Assembly (NCBI GenBank): GCA_958295665.1
Contig: OY282558.1
Location: 356,631,053-356,695,052, forward strand
Direction: 5' to 3'
Source: Tipula vernalis
Taxonomy: Eukaryota > Arthropoda > Insecta > Diptera > Tipulidae
Length of the DNA: 64,000 nt
The notes below the pieces were generated by a model. It saw only the letters and a program-made list of their open reading frames with translations, was not told where the DNA came from and did not search any database. Shown here piece after piece: positions 24,395 through 36,584 of this stretch. Positions within the stretch are counted from its first letter, which is position 1, and each line of letters opens with the position of its first letter. A program made the position numbers and the translations under genes.

Positions 24395-24785
24395 ATCGAA
24401 AGTTATATTTGTTTCTATTCGGAAAACAAATAATATAAACTATTTAGATAGTAATCTATTTATTCTAAAAATGAATTTCTGCGGAGTAGTTTGTGTATGA
24501 GTCTAAAGATTTCTTTCTTCAAGCCGGAGAAAGATCAATGTAGAATATGCAGGAATTTTAAACCAGCAGCCACGATTATGAGTTCCATATCAGTAATATC
24601 AATACAAAGGATGACTCTAAGAAAGCTAAAAACGATAAAAAGCAATCGTTCTTGCATTGATTCTTATTTCCAAGCCCATAACCTTTGACATAGAAAGCGT
24701 TTTTCAAATACGTAGAACACAAATTTATAGAGGTTGGTCATTGAAACATGGCACGTGACTCAACGCATTCAGCCAACACTGAAAG
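24395..24785 (+). pseudogene. Second remnant of the same repetitive protein family
   Basis: Pieces in shifting frames again give the family order: a decayed SHYCR-like start near 24400, NNINYLDSNLFILKM near 24435-24475, SLKISFFKPEKDQCRICRNFK near 24500-24560 (split here), and an ARDSTHSANTERK piece near 24751. The FxPxxDxCxxC motif matches the copy at 22.0 kb. It is a separate, diverged copy on the same strand. The stretch 23,880-24,390 between them holds nothing I can name. Confidence 0.45.
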
Positions 24786-24861
24786 AAAAATAAATCAGTA
24801 GCGTGATGACTACAACTATTGGTACCTCATAATTTCCATGAAGTTATTGGCACCATTTTAA

Positions 24862-25800
24862 GAGGCAAGAACGCATTGACCTAGCGAATTATAAAATTCA
24901 CCAAATCAAAAAACTCAAGGAAAACTCTCATTTCTGTGTGTTTTATGCCTACACAAATAATAGAAAGAAAAAGTTTGTCTGTATTAATTAAATCAATAAG
25001 ATTCTTTTGGCTTTTTATAGACAAAATATATTAAAAATAATGGCATTCACAACAATTTTGACTTGTTAATCAGAAAAAATGAAGAGGCCAATCATTTATG
25101 AATATATCTACCAGAAAAAGTAGAAATATAAAAATCCCACCCGTACTTTAACCCGAGGTCAATACAAAGTGTATCGACTGCAAAAAATGAAAACTTTCCT
25201 TGAGCTTACTCTGTGGTAGTTTGGTTTCGTACTGATAAGTTCGTACCAACAAAAAAGTTCGGTCTACTTATCAGGTAGCTACGACCAAGCTACAAAATTA
25301 AAATTTTCACTTCATACATTAAGTATGAGGCAAGAACGCATTGACTTAGCGAATTATAAAATTTACCAAATCAAAAAACTCTCATTTCTGTATGTTTTAT
25401 GCCCACACAAATAATAGAAAGAAAAAGTTTGTCTGTATTAATTAAATCAATAAGATTCTTTCGGCTTTTTATAGACAAAATATATTAAAAATAATGGCAT
25501 TCACAACAATTTTGACTTGTTAATCAGAAAAAATGAAGAGGCCAATCATTTATAAATATATCTACCAAAAAAAGTAGAAATATCAAAATCCCACCCACAT
25601 TTAACTACGTACTCCAACCCGAGGTCAATACAATTCTACTTTTTCTGGTAGATATATTTATAAATGATTGGCCTCTTAATTTTTTCTGATTAACAAGTCG
25701 AATTTGTTGTGAATGCCATTATTTTTAATATATTTTGTCTATGAAAAGCCGAAAGAATCTTATTGATTTAATTAATACAAACAATCTTTCTCTTTCTAAA
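24862..25800. repeat. Foldback-like repeat family 2, copy 1 (tandem 465-bp units plus inverted arm)
   Basis: Unit 1 starts at 24862 (GAGGCAAGAACGCATTGAC) and unit 2 at 25327 with nearly the same sequence, a period of 465 bases. After 25630 the same sequence returns inverted: for example GACAAAATATATT at about 25479 has its complement at about 25727. The locus is therefore a direct repeat followed by an inverted arm, with a loop of only about 40 bases near 25,590-25,630. The same sequences recur at 29.65-30.3 kb. No coding sequence is seen. Confidence 0.75.
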
Positions 25801-28800
25801 AGAAAATTTAACGCTTATAACAAATTTGTAACTGTTTCCTTTCCTAGCAATGTCACACTTCGTCCATGGTACAAATGTAAAGGCAACCTTTACAAACAGA
25901 AACACGATACGCTTTATATATTTTTTTTAAATCCAACAAGACTTTCAAATTCGTATCATATTCAAAAATTGCTCCTCACATTGTGTCTATATGGATGCCA
26001 TTTTTAACGTATCTCGACTTCACCTAAATCGGTTAAGTAGTTTTAGCGTGAAAGCCGGACAACTCTAACGTACACACAGGCATTCAAACATTTTAAAAAG
26101 GGTTATTTATGTTCAGGCATCCTATGACTAACGAGACAAAAAATTAAAAAAGGGGAATTTATCTCGTAAAAGCAGCTCTCTTATTTTATTTATATGTCTA
26201 TATTTTGTATGGGTATTGAAAATTTTTCATGATTATTACTGAATTCCTTTTGTTGAATTATTTTATGTGAGTTATAACCATAGTGTCTCTTTTTTAAAGC
26301 AATTTTGTGCATTTCTAAAAAAGAATCTCTTCATCATTAATAAAAAGCGCGCCAATGGCAATATTGAGAGCTACCGTTAGAGGATTTTTATTTAGATCGA
26401 ACACAAGCTCAGTTCGAGGCCAACGATTTCACTTGAATAACTTTTTTTCCCCGTATCGTTAACTCAATTATTCATTTCCTACCAAGCGGAAATTAGATCT
26501 ATAGCTAAGCTAGTCTGAACTTTTAATGAAATAATAGTCATTGCTACACAACAATGATCGTTACTAGTAGAACTTTTGCTTTGTTTATGTTCGACGACAA
26601 TTGCTACTTCGAAAATTTTACAAACTGATATAAAGTCAAATAGTAGTGCTACCATAACATAATCAAATTTCGTTCGTTACAAAAGTGTACCTCTTAAATT
26701 AATATAAAGAAAAAAGATAATTTACTCGTAGAAAGTTAAAAATATAATTGGTCTTTTATGTTAAATTATTTAATAAGCTGGAATCAGAACAATAAAACAT
26801 CAAAACAAAACATAAAACCTGTAATAACTTATAAAACTTTTCAAATATATCACACACACACACAACCGAAAAACATACTCATATATCACAGGAACAACAA
26901 TAACAGTCGTTAAGTGTGCAAGAACTATTTAATTTATATAAGAAATCTAATATAATTGGAGAGAAAGCACACCAACCCCAATTATTGAAATCAATAAAAG
27001 CAAATAATTTATTTAAGCAAAATACACAAGCTTTTTACGCTAAGGAGAGCGCAAAAGAAATGTCAAAAACTTATTGGAACCACATAAATTAATTAATAGA
27101 ACTCTGTGTCTGGCACGTAAAATTTATTTAGCTACATTATGTTCCAAATATAAACATAAATTCTGCCCTTTAAATATTATGCGCACTAAACATAGATTTT
27201 AATGAGAACGATAAATTCCAACCTGTATCCCCCACAACAATAAAAAAAACAAAAAAATTATCTTCAAAATGTGTCACCATATCTATCCATTAAATTTTAT
27301 AACCGTATGCGACCTTTAAATAAAATGTAAATTTATAACATTTTATAAAAAAGCATAAAGTTTTCTTTTTTTATCAAGATTTTATCAGGACCCTCCAATG
27401 CAAACCATTTAAAATAAATTAAATAAATTTTAAATCGTAAATTTTTTTTTTTTTTATGTTACCTATACAGTTTAATACTTGAAACAATTAAGATTATCTT
27501 AATCCAATCAGCGCCTTAAAATTTTATATTTGAGCTAGGTCCAAATATTTTAATTTAATTAAATAATTATTTCTATTTTTAATATACATGCAAATCCTGA
27601 TGAAATCCTTTATAAACTCGTAAATTTTACAAACACCTTGCAAAGGTGATAAATTAAATCGTGCATCAATTTTCAAATTAAAACGTGTACATATACAAAC
27701 GATTAAAAACCTATAAAACATGTTGGTTACACATTATGTATAAAAAGATACACATATAAGATATAATCAGGTATCTAGATAAAAGACAAACAAACTTAAA
27801 CCCTGTACCATTTAAGATCATCTTAATCTCTAATTTCATTTATTTATATATAGATGCAAAATTTAGTGTACACCGATATGAAAAACATTTCCCTTAGACA
27901 AATTATAATGAAAACCTAAGATTTTATTGTCAGCTCTAATTCTTAAAAACTACAAGAAGGTATTAGATACCTATTTATGTCTACCTTACATTTATTATTC
28001 CGCTCGGATACTATGCACATTATAGTAAATGTTAGATGGTACGAAAAAAAAAAAATATTTTCCCCATTTTCATGACAATGGTAAATTCTATTCTAGAATG
28101 TTTTAGATATCCTTTCATTTTATGTATTTATTTGTTTGATACAATTTGTGTTGCCATTTTTTTGTATTTGTCAAGAAGTAAAGCCATTAATCTAAATAAT
28201 GAATGTTCATGCTTATTTTGTTTTTGTTGGTGTTATTCCGTCGACTGTTTAAGATGTTATACGATTTAGCATGTTATATCATTAATTGCGTATATTTAAA
28301 CATTGTCGTCTACCTAAAAAAAATCATTAGTTACGGAATTTGGTTACATGTTTGTGAGCTTCAAAATTGTATTGAAATTTTGTTTGAAATAATTCTGTAT
28401 ATCGATTTATTTGTACGTGCGATATAAGAAGGAATTACGAGAAAATACATTTTCAATTAAAAAATTTCATATCCAAATTAAAAAAAATTGCATACATAAC
28501 GACGCACGAGAACTTATATCTCCTTTGCTAATTTTAGCATTAATATTTAGTAAATTTTTAGTAAAAACATCACCTGAAAATTTCTGTCAACGTCACAATT
28601 TCATCATGAGCTTAATCCCAAATTTGTGGAATTTTTAAGCGTTTGCCAAATATTTTTCGTATAAAGCAGAATAGATAATACTTCAGCATTTGTTAACCTT
28701 GTTCCTCGCTCAACGTCACGTAAGATCTGCTAAATTTAGAGCCATTTTGTATCGTTATATTATCACAGACGTCGCATTGAATATTGTCAATTATTTTTTT

Positions 28801-29189
28801 TTTTAACATTTAAATAGTGAAATGTACATACATATGACATTTGAAATACTGCACACACATATGTGTAGTGCATGGAAGTTGGACTATCACACTGTTATAC
28901 TAATATTAGATGATATTCCCTAGATATATGCTTTTCTACGCTTATTGGTCGTGATCCAACTTTTGTTAGTTCTATTCAGTAAAAAGTCTATAATAATTGA
29001 CTTAATTTGAACTGGAGGTAAAATCTTACAGTAACAGAAAAATTACCGATTGGTAATTTATGCTTGCAGTTTTAAATACCAATCAAGTTTTAACGGTTTT
29101 TAATAATTCGTGCCCTATCATGTCAGAATCAGATTTTTTGTTTCTTGGGCCAAAATTTCAGCCTGAATTTTTAGTTCATTTATTATATA
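25801..29189. other. AT-rich stretch without recognisable genes
   Basis: About 3.4 kb. Near 25,985-26,085 a string beginning ACGTATCTCGACTTCACC and continuing CTAAATCGGTTAAGTAG resembles the 3' tails of some insect repeats, but I cannot assign it. A short (CA)n run lies near 26,850. The longer open frames (for example at 28,036-28,638) are Phe/Ile/Leu-rich and look like chance in AT-rich DNA. Confidence 0.5.
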
Positions 29190-29533
29190 AGGCGCATTTT
29201 ATTTGACCATTTACAACAACAATGCCATGAATCCAATACCATTTTGGTATTCGTGAATACGTATACGTGGTTTTTAAAATCCAATAATATTTTTTATTTA
29301 TTGTGTTTATAGCACCAGGCTCATGGAATCCTCGCAGTCAGTCTAAATTTTATTTTTAAACTACTTATAGTTGTCGATACTGTCATGTACATTCTATTTA
29401 TTTTGACATATCAAACATTGTTGTTTGTTTGGTGATTGTGATTTTTTTAATTTTCGTGCAAGTGTCTAACGTTCAGCGGGGACGCGATTTCGAAATGAAT
29501 ACCAATTTGAATTTGGTCAAATAAAATGCGCCT
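29190..29533. mobile_element. MITE with perfect 20-bp terminal inverted repeats (344 bp)
   Basis: The left end AGGCGCATTTTATTTGACCA (29190-29209) has its exact reverse complement at 29514-29533. The interior is non-coding and AT-rich. The target duplication is unclear. Size and structure fit a non-autonomous DNA transposon. Its helper is not in the window. Confidence 0.75.
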
Positions 29534-29654
29534 AAAATGTTGCTATACCGAAGAAGTCTAAATGTTGTGTAAAGTGCGGACTAATACCGAAAAACCATTA
29601 TAATCGAGTTTCTATGAGAGTAAAGCCATTAACATGTTCCTCAAATTAATATAC

Positions 29655-30275
29655 GAATTATTCAATAAGATTCTTTCGGCTTTTTTAGACAAAATATGTT
29701 AAAAATAATGGCATTCTCTCAGGGTTATATATATACTTTGTATAACTCTTGGGGTAAAATAAAAGGGCCATTTATATTTCTTTGGTAGATATTATAAACC
29801 AATCGGAAAATGTTGTGCCATTATTGTTAATATATTTTGTCTATTAAAAGCCGAAAGCATCTTATTGATTTAATACACAAACAAACTACTTTTTCTCTTA
29901 ATTATTTGTGTGGGCATAAAACACACAGAAATTAGGGTGTTCCTCGAGTTTTTTGATTCAGTGAATATAATTCGCTAAATCAGTACGTTCGTACTTAACA
30001 CTATCTGTGTTAAGTAGGAATTGTATTTTTGTAATTTGGTCGTAGCTACCTGATCAACTTTTTCAGTACGAAACCAAACTACCAACACAATCAGCTCAAG
30101 GAACTTTTTATTTTTTGTTCATGGTGGGATTGGTATTTCTTACTTTTTTGCAGATATATTACAAAAGATTGGCGTCTTCGCTTTTTTTTTCTGATTAACC
30201 CACCGAAACATGTTGTGAATGCCATTGTTGTTAATACACAGACAAGCTTCTCTTTCTCTTAATTCGAAGTAATGT
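29655..30275. repeat. Foldback-like repeat family 2, copy 2
   Basis: A short forward arm (29660-29715, AATAAGATTCTTTCGGC) is followed by a much longer inverted arm (29800-30270). The inverted arm carries most of the family-2 unit in reverse, including the TTGGTCGTAGCTACCTGA string at about 30039, and then the start of a second tandem unit (GTTGTGAATGCCATT near 30211). The forward-to-reverse junction has the same design as copy 1, so this is a family trait and not a local rearrangement. Divergence between the copies is clear. Confidence 0.7.
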
Positions 30276-30479
30276 TCATAAAATGCTGGAATTAATGTTC
30301 TGTTGATAGTGAGATATTGCCAAACGGTCATGATACTAGTTAGAGCTTGTCAGCATAATAGATTCATATTACATCGCCCACCCGCGCTTATAAAGAACCA
30401 TTAAACAATATATGTAATGTTAGCTGTAAAAAATGTATGGTTTCTCGCTAACACTTCACTGAAAATTCAATATTTTAAC

Positions 30480-31035
30480 TAGGAAATGAGTGCCCCCGTG
30501 GTATGGATTCGGGGTGCTAGGTAACCCTTAGCATGGTGAGCTTCCTGAGCATATAAAAACCATTCTTTCAAACAGTGATTTACCACAAGATGGATCTGGC
30601 GAAAACAACAATGCGTAGTTGTTTGAACCACATGTAAAAGTTTCCATTAACCTTTCCACTTCTCCGGTCGGTGAAAGAGCGCTGTTTCGAGAAGCTAGAT
30701 TCCTTTCTGATGGGAAAAATTGAAGAACGTACCCTAAGTAAACGCGCTACCGTTGTCACTTACGACCGTATCTAATAAATCATCAATTGTAAAAATCACT
30801 TTTAGCGACTGCACGATTGACTGCGCAAAGGCACCCACACACAGCGTCCACCTAGAAACCGCCCCGCAAAATCTAAATGAATTCTCTTCCATCGTTTTTG
30901 GCCAACTATTGAAATCCTTAGTGGCCGCAGTTAATACCTCTTGACAACCGAGGCAAGATTTGATCATTGCTTCAATGTCTTGATCTATTCTTGTCCACCA
31001 ACAGAAACAACGAGCCGATTGATTTGTGTAAACTG
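30480..31035 (-). pseudogene. Ty3/gypsy element C integrase, decayed
   Basis: On the minus strand one reads, from high to low coordinates, a zinc-binding piece (IDQDIEAMIKSCLGCQE near 31,000-30,945), then the region around the first Asp (decayed), then LLDTVVSDNGSAFT with the second catalytic Asp near 30,750. An ERLMETF piece near 30,640 follows in another frame. The motif order is that of retrotransposon integrases. Many small indels are present. The segment 30,480-30,620 is probably the decayed C-terminus. Confidence 0.75.
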
Positions 31036-31479
31036 GCTGGTAAACAATTACTCGAACATATTCTGTCTGAAAAACTAAAACATTATTGAAAACGCAAATA
31101 GCTTTTATCTCACGCCATGAGCGAAGTCATTCAGTACGAAAAATAAAAAAAATAGGGTACACCTCTCAAATCCTTTTATCGGATACCTTTGCTGTGCATG
31201 TAATAGAAAAAAAAACGGCATAATATTTGCATAATTAGCAAAAGTACCTTATATATTGCTTAGGAGGTAGCCTTTTTTTATTTTATTAAAAATGGCGCAT
31301 TATTGCAACAGTTTTGCTAATTAACTGTTTAGTTTGGTGGAAAATTGGCATTAATTGGGTATTGGCGATTACTTGTTCAAATTAGTGTCCAAACATAACG
31401 GCTCCTTTAGTTGTAGAGGGAAAGTTACAAGTAAGAAGTGTTTCTCGGAAACATTGATGTAAAAATATCATATCACGGT

Positions 31480-31765
31480 CCGGTCCCAATAGCAACCTGC
31501 AACGCTCCCATCACCAACACCAGATGGTAGCCTTTCCGATAGTACATTAGCATGGCTGTTTCGACGAGGTATTGTTTTATTTGTTGAAAAGAACTCAAAT
31601 TCTTTTAACCATTGGTATGAGAGATTCCTTTCCGGAAAGCATTTAATAGTGCTGCCAACTACGAGAAATTCGGGATGAATCTATTGTAATCTTTCACTTT
31701 ACCAATGAATATATGCGATTATTTTAAATCCTTTGGAAGGGACATTTACTTATCGGCGAAAAGCC
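31480..31765 (-). pseudogene. Ty3/gypsy element C connection and RNase H start, decayed
   Basis: The minus strand reads LPKDLK near 31,757, then IGKVKDYNRFIPNFS near 31,720-31,680, then SFQQIKQYLVETAMLMYY near 31,590-31,540. These are conserved gypsy pol segments between RT and RNase H. Stops and a frame change are present. It belongs with the RT remains at 33.5 kb, and the foldback element between them splits the gene. The stretch 31,036-31,480 holds decayed sequence of the same gene at most. Confidence 0.7.
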
Positions 31766-31779
31766 TGTTATGACCCTGT

Positions 31780-33490
31780 AAAAGTTAGCGGAAAATTCCA
31801 GGCCGAAAGTAAATAGTCGAAAATGCAGATTACGTTATTAACATTCCTGCCGAAAGTAAAAAGGATATATGAATTCCAATAAAAATTTTTGTAAATAGTC
31901 TTACGTGGAAAACCTTGGTATACCTAATCGTGGAAAATATGGAAAATCAGAAGAATCCACAAAATTGGAATAAAATCAGCCTCTATAGTGTACATCTGAA
32001 AAAGATTCGGTTCAAGTTTCCCGTGGGAAATCTAGAAAAATTCCATTTTCCAATATCGTGTTACATCTGAAGATGGATTGTTTTGATGTGACTTATCAAT
32101 AGCCACAGCAGGTAAAAATTTCAATTCAAGTTGACCGTGGGAAATCTGATTCGATTTCAAATCATTAGAAAAATCAATAAACAAAACATCTGCAGGCAAA
32201 ACACTTTAGAGGCTGATTTTATACGAATTTCTTAAATATTTTTGGAAAACTGAATTTTTCCAGATTTCTACAAGAAACTTGAACCGAATATATTCCTGTG
32301 ATAGCTATTCATATGTCACATTAATACAATGCATCTCCAGACATAGCAATCTAGCAGCTGATTTTATGCAAATTTTCTAATGATTTTTGGAAAACCGAAT
32401 TCACCTTAATTTTCCACGGAAAAATTAAACTGATTTTTTTCCTACGATAGCTATTGACAAGTCACTTCAATATAATCCTTCTCCAAACATAACACTCAAA
32501 AGGCTGTTTTTACTCAAATTTTCTAATGGTTTTTGTGAAATCGAATTTTCTCAGATTTCCCACGAGAAAATTGGACTGAGTTGTTTTCGTGCGATAGCTA
32601 TTGACAATCCATCTCCCGACATAACACTCTAGAGGCTGATTTGATATAAATTTTATAAATTTTTTTGTAAAATCGCATTTTCCTAGATTTCCCACGGGAA
32701 ACTTGAACTGAATTGTTTCCTCCAATAGCTGTTGATATGTCACTTTAATTATATTCATCTCCAGACATAACACTCTAGAGGCTGATTTTATACAAATCTT
32801 CTAATAATTTTTGGAAAATCGAATTTTCCCATATTTCCCAAGAGAAATTTGAAATTAATTTTATTTTTCTGCAATAGCTATTATCAAGTCAAAATCGAAA
32901 AATGTATCCAGATTTTCCACGCGATAGCTGTTGACAAGCCACATCAATATAATCCATCTCCAGACATAACACTCTATATGTTGATTTTATACATTGATTT
33001 ATTATTACCTTCGGCTTGAGACTTTATCAAATTTTGCCAGATTTCCCACTGGAAACATGCACTGAATTTTTTTTCTGCATAGCCATTTGCAATTCAAATT
33101 AATGCAATCCATTTCCAGACATAACACTCAGGAAGTTGATTTTATACAAATTTTCTAATAATTTTTGGAAATCTAATTTTCCAATATTTCCCAAGGGAAA
33201 TTTTAACTGAACTTTTTCCAGCGATAGCTATTGACATAAGACAGTAGAGGCTGATTTAATACAAATTTTAATTTTTTTAGGCAAGTTTCGCCAATTAAGA
33301 ATATTGACAAAAGTCTTCAATGCTATTCATGCATCCATACTAGTTTTTCTCCAAACGATATCGATAAAACAATTTGCATTACCGATTTTCACTTTCGGAT
33401 AAGAACTTTGAGCTGACATTAACAAGGTTCTGCTTTCTGTACTTTCACTTTCGGCTGGAAAATTGCGGCTATAACTTTAACAATATCCTT
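31780..33490. mobile_element. Foldback-like element 3 with about 140-bp internal tandem units, inserted in gypsy element C
   Basis: The outer ends (31,785-31,880 and 33,380-33,490) are diverged inverted repeats. Read inward, the left has GTTAGCGGAAAATTCC then GGCCGAAAGT, and the right has GTTATAGCCGCAATTTTCC then AGCCGAAAGT. Inside, a unit containing CATAACACTCTAGAGGCTGA and TTTCCCACGGGAAACTTGAA repeats at about 130-150-bp spacing (near 32,200, 32,345, 32,490, 32,620, 32,765, 32,965, 33,118, 33,235). Units left of 32,180 are in the opposite orientation, so the array is head-to-head. Inverted ends made of tandem units are the hallmark of foldback transposons. No transposase is seen. Open frames on the minus strand here are repeat artefacts. 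Confidence 0.75.
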
Positions 33491-33494
33491 GTAT

Positions 33495-34110
33495 GGTGGG
33501 TATAATTGTCATAGCGACCATTATATGGCCTACATATTTGACATCGGTCTGTGATACTGATAAAAACCAAACAGCTTCGCAATAACTATCCTGTTTAGAC
33601 TTGTCATCTAATTCGAGTTATAAGTAAGCTTTGCTGAAATCTATTGTGGAAAATTGCTTCCCTTCTTTAAGACAATGATATAACTCGAATGGATTCGGTC
33701 GCGTTTTGAATAGGTTAGGTACGAATTTCGTTTTGATGATCACGTAAGCGTTGAACACCGAACAGTGACCCAAACTTGGCTTAAAAACTTTCGCAAATTT
33801 ATGACATATGACATTTATTTGGCATTGTTACTCAATCGCACCTACCAAATCCTCTTCCAACTGAAAGTTTTTTTGGAAATTTTGAATCCAAGCTAGTTTA
33901 ACAAATCCATTCCGAAAAAGTTTGTCGCATTTGTATCGTTAACCAAGATTCTAAAATTTAATTTAACGTTTTGCTGTTTAACCGCAACGTATAAAATACC
34001 ACAAACTGGAATGTCCAAATTTTCAACTAAACTATAGTTTATGTAGCTAACTGCAAACGTCCATTCCAATCATGGACAGTAAGGCACCCGTATCTACTGA
34101 AAAATTATAA
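33495..34110 (-). pseudogene. Ty3/gypsy element C protease and reverse transcriptase, decayed
   Basis: The minus strand reads FSVDTGALLSMIGME (protease active site, near 34,100-34,060), then CGILYVAVKQQNVKLNF and the end of the protease (FFGMDLLN near 33,900). RT pieces follow: RPNPFELYHCLKEGKQFSTID with FSKAYL near 33,690-33,625, and a DVKYVGHIM piece near 33,530. Several stops and frame changes are present. The YxDD motif itself is not readable. Confidence 0.75.
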
Positions 34111-34229
34111 AATTGTTCAATTAATCAATTCAGCCGTTAGCAAAATTTGCCTTATCACTCGACTGGACTAACAAAAACCCCAACGGTCACATATACTCAT
34201 TACACTCCTCGCGGTCCAGCGAATAAACA

Positions 34230-34690
34230 TATCCATGGAACTGTTTCGTTCTCGCCCTGCAATATATACGCTACGTCACCGTGTTTATGGCACTTACGAT
34301 GTTTAAATTTTAAAAACCAGCACTCGTTCCGCTGATGGTTCAAAATGTTCCGCTTCAATATGGTCATTGCCACCTGCATCGCTTGCTTTCGCCAGTAACA
34401 AAATATCGTCCAGCTGTTCGTATCGTGTGTATTCGGTGTATGAACATTTGCAACTCGCGACTACTTTAGTACTACTTTGAAATTCGGTTAACTTCGCAAT
34501 ATTATCTCCCCACGATAAAAAAAAAGATTATCGCTTACCGTCATCCTTAATCTAATTCTCGAAAGAATTCTAGCTACATTATTATGGAGATAGAATATTT
34601 TCCGTGGTTTATCAAATTTGTAAAGCTGTGTTACACACTGCGTTTGTTCAGCTGGACGTTGCTTAATTTGCTCCACAACCTTTACCCTAA
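34230..34690 (-). pseudogene. Ty3/gypsy element C gag remains
   Basis: A decayed zinc-knuckle piece (ECWFLKFKHRKCHKHGDVA near 34,330-34,270) and an upstream gag-like stretch (EQIKQRPAEQTQCVTQLYKF near 34,675-34,615) lie in the right order before the protease on the minus strand. The assignment rests mainly on position. Confidence 0.45.
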
Positions 34691-34735
34691 GTCAAATAAC
34701 ACAAATATCAGAGAGATCGGATTTTTAATGCGGTC
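34680..34735. repeat. Fragment related to palindrome family 6
   Basis: The string AAGTCAAATAACACAAATAT, followed by CAGAGAGAT, closely matches AAGCCAAATAACACAAATCT CAGAGATTGG in the arms of the palindrome at 51.5-52.6 kb. It is too short to define an element here. Confidence 0.5.
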
Positions 34736-34739
34736 CAAA

Positions 34740-36425
34740 AAATTCTGCTATGATTGGATGGTTTAAAATAAAAAAAATTCAAAAATTAACAAATTTTACA
34801 AAAATTGTTTGGACGAACGGACCACTGCACATTTTGATACATTGATCAAAATGTACGGCCAATATTAAGAAAGAATTCTGGTTGCCACCGGACTCTCCGC
34901 ACACCCTTTAAACATAACAAGACTGGAGGATAGGAAAGTTATATTAATAATTATAGAAATTGACCCGGTTCCAGACACCTTGATCGTCAATATTTGGTAT
35001 GTTTTTTGTTAGTTTTTATCTCTTATCCAAGACCAACCATTTCAATGTATTGGTTTAGTGTTATTCTTTCAAGGGAGTTATAACCTCACTTACCTTTAAA
35101 GATAAATAATTAAATATGGCATTTAATATCAGCAATCTTCGAAATGAGGTTGATAATTTGTTTATTTAAAATGAGGACAATGTTCCTAGTTTGCAGTAAC
35201 TAAATTGTCATCAGCCAGAATTGACAAAGCAAAAATGAGGGTTAAATTGATTAAGAATTTTTTTTTTTTTTGAAGTTCATTAAAACTAATTAGAATTACT
35301 TTGTGTTTACTTCCAATTAGAACATTGCTTGTGTACCTTTGATCAGATTGAAATTACAACTCAACAAAAAATGAATTCCTAGTTGCGAGTAAAACAATAT
35401 TAAGCAAATCGTAATTTATTATTATGTCGTCTTTATACTGTTCATAAATATTCCAGTATTTATGCAGCACGAACATTAAAATGTAGACCTGTTGCTGCTC
35501 TTTATAATAACTTCAAACAATTTTCACACGGAGTACATACGACACTGGTGTGGTTAGGGGGTACACTACTAAAAAGTAATAACAAAAAAAAAAATGATTT
35601 TAAATTTTTTTTTAAACTTGCCTGAAACATAAATCATAATATTTTCTTCTTCTTCTCAGCAATACCAACAATAACAAAAAACATGGTTTTATTACTATTT
35701 ATGTAAGAATGTAGCTACGTGTTTCTTTCTTTGTTATTAACATTGTACCTATAGTTATTTTTATGTTAAGTTTTTTTTTTTTATTTTTTATTTTATAAAA
35801 TAAAAATTAATCCAATTATTTTCAAATTTATCAAAACAAAAATGAAAAGTTTTCCATTTATTATACAACAAGCTGTATATTATAAAAACGAAAGCTTTCA
35901 GAATAAATTCAGATAAACAAAACAAAACAAAAAATTGAAATTCTTCTTAAAAAACATAAATCATAACGTACATACATATGTACGTATTTATGTTTAAGGA
36001 AATTGTTGAGGTTTGGGACTATAAAAAAAATTATTTTCAAAAGAAAACTTTACTATACAAAAGATTATATTTTATTTGGAAAATCAATTAATTAAATATT
36101 AAAAGTATAAACATAAAAATGAAATGCCTGTAGGGCTATAAATTTATAAATTATAATTGAATTTCTGGTTGTGTGTTTTTATATACCATACATATGTAGT
36201 TTCCAGTTTTTATTCGACAAATTTAATTTATTTACAAATTAAATTTGTTAACCAAATTTTATTATATTGAGGTGAATAGTTTACTGAAAGCTCGGCCAAT
36301 TGTTTTTTAATTCGTCGGTTTGGCAGCACATTTTACAGAATAGAAAATCGTGAGATCTTTCTGGACGTAAGCAGGCAAATACTGTTATGTTCTTAGTATT
36401 TGTGTACAATAATTTTCTACATCGG
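34740..36425. other. AT-rich stretch without recognisable genes
   Basis: About 1.7 kb of AT-rich DNA with poly(T) runs (near 35,262 and 35,771) and an ACATACATATGTACG string near 35,970. No gene or repeat boundary is recognised. Confidence 0.5.
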
Positions 36426-36429
36426 TTTG

Positions 36430-36576
36430 CACTGATAATCATCCAAGCAAAGTTATTAATGCAGAACTTATCGATGACTGGAGTTGAATGGGATGAAACA
36501 CTAAGTGTTGAACTACAACAGCAATGGATTTAATTCAAAGAAAATTTGAATGAGATTAAAAATATTACCATATAGG
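36430..36576 (+). pseudogene. BEL/Pao element B reverse transcriptase fragment
   Basis: The plus strand reads IIIQAKLLMQNL, then TGVEWDETLSVELQQQWI and FKENLNEIKNIT. This is the conserved BEL/Pao segment between RT and RNase H (compare LRVKLKQDWDESLPQSMQPKW-type sequence in element A; here only the pattern W-D-E-x-L and the following QQ-W are used). One stop lies inside. It continues after the palindrome at 37,285. Confidence 0.75.
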
Positions 36577-36584
36577 TATAGATG

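Noticed and set aside
28036..28638. Hydrophobic frames of 74-77 codons that look like membrane proteins
   Set aside because: Phe/Ile/Leu/Tyr bias is what AT-rich non-coding DNA gives; no conserved motif, and the frames overlap each other.
32510..32773. 87-codon minus-strand frame with repeated FPVGNLxKxDF
   Set aside because: It is the about 140-bp repeat unit translated twice; no protein-coding signal beyond the repeat.
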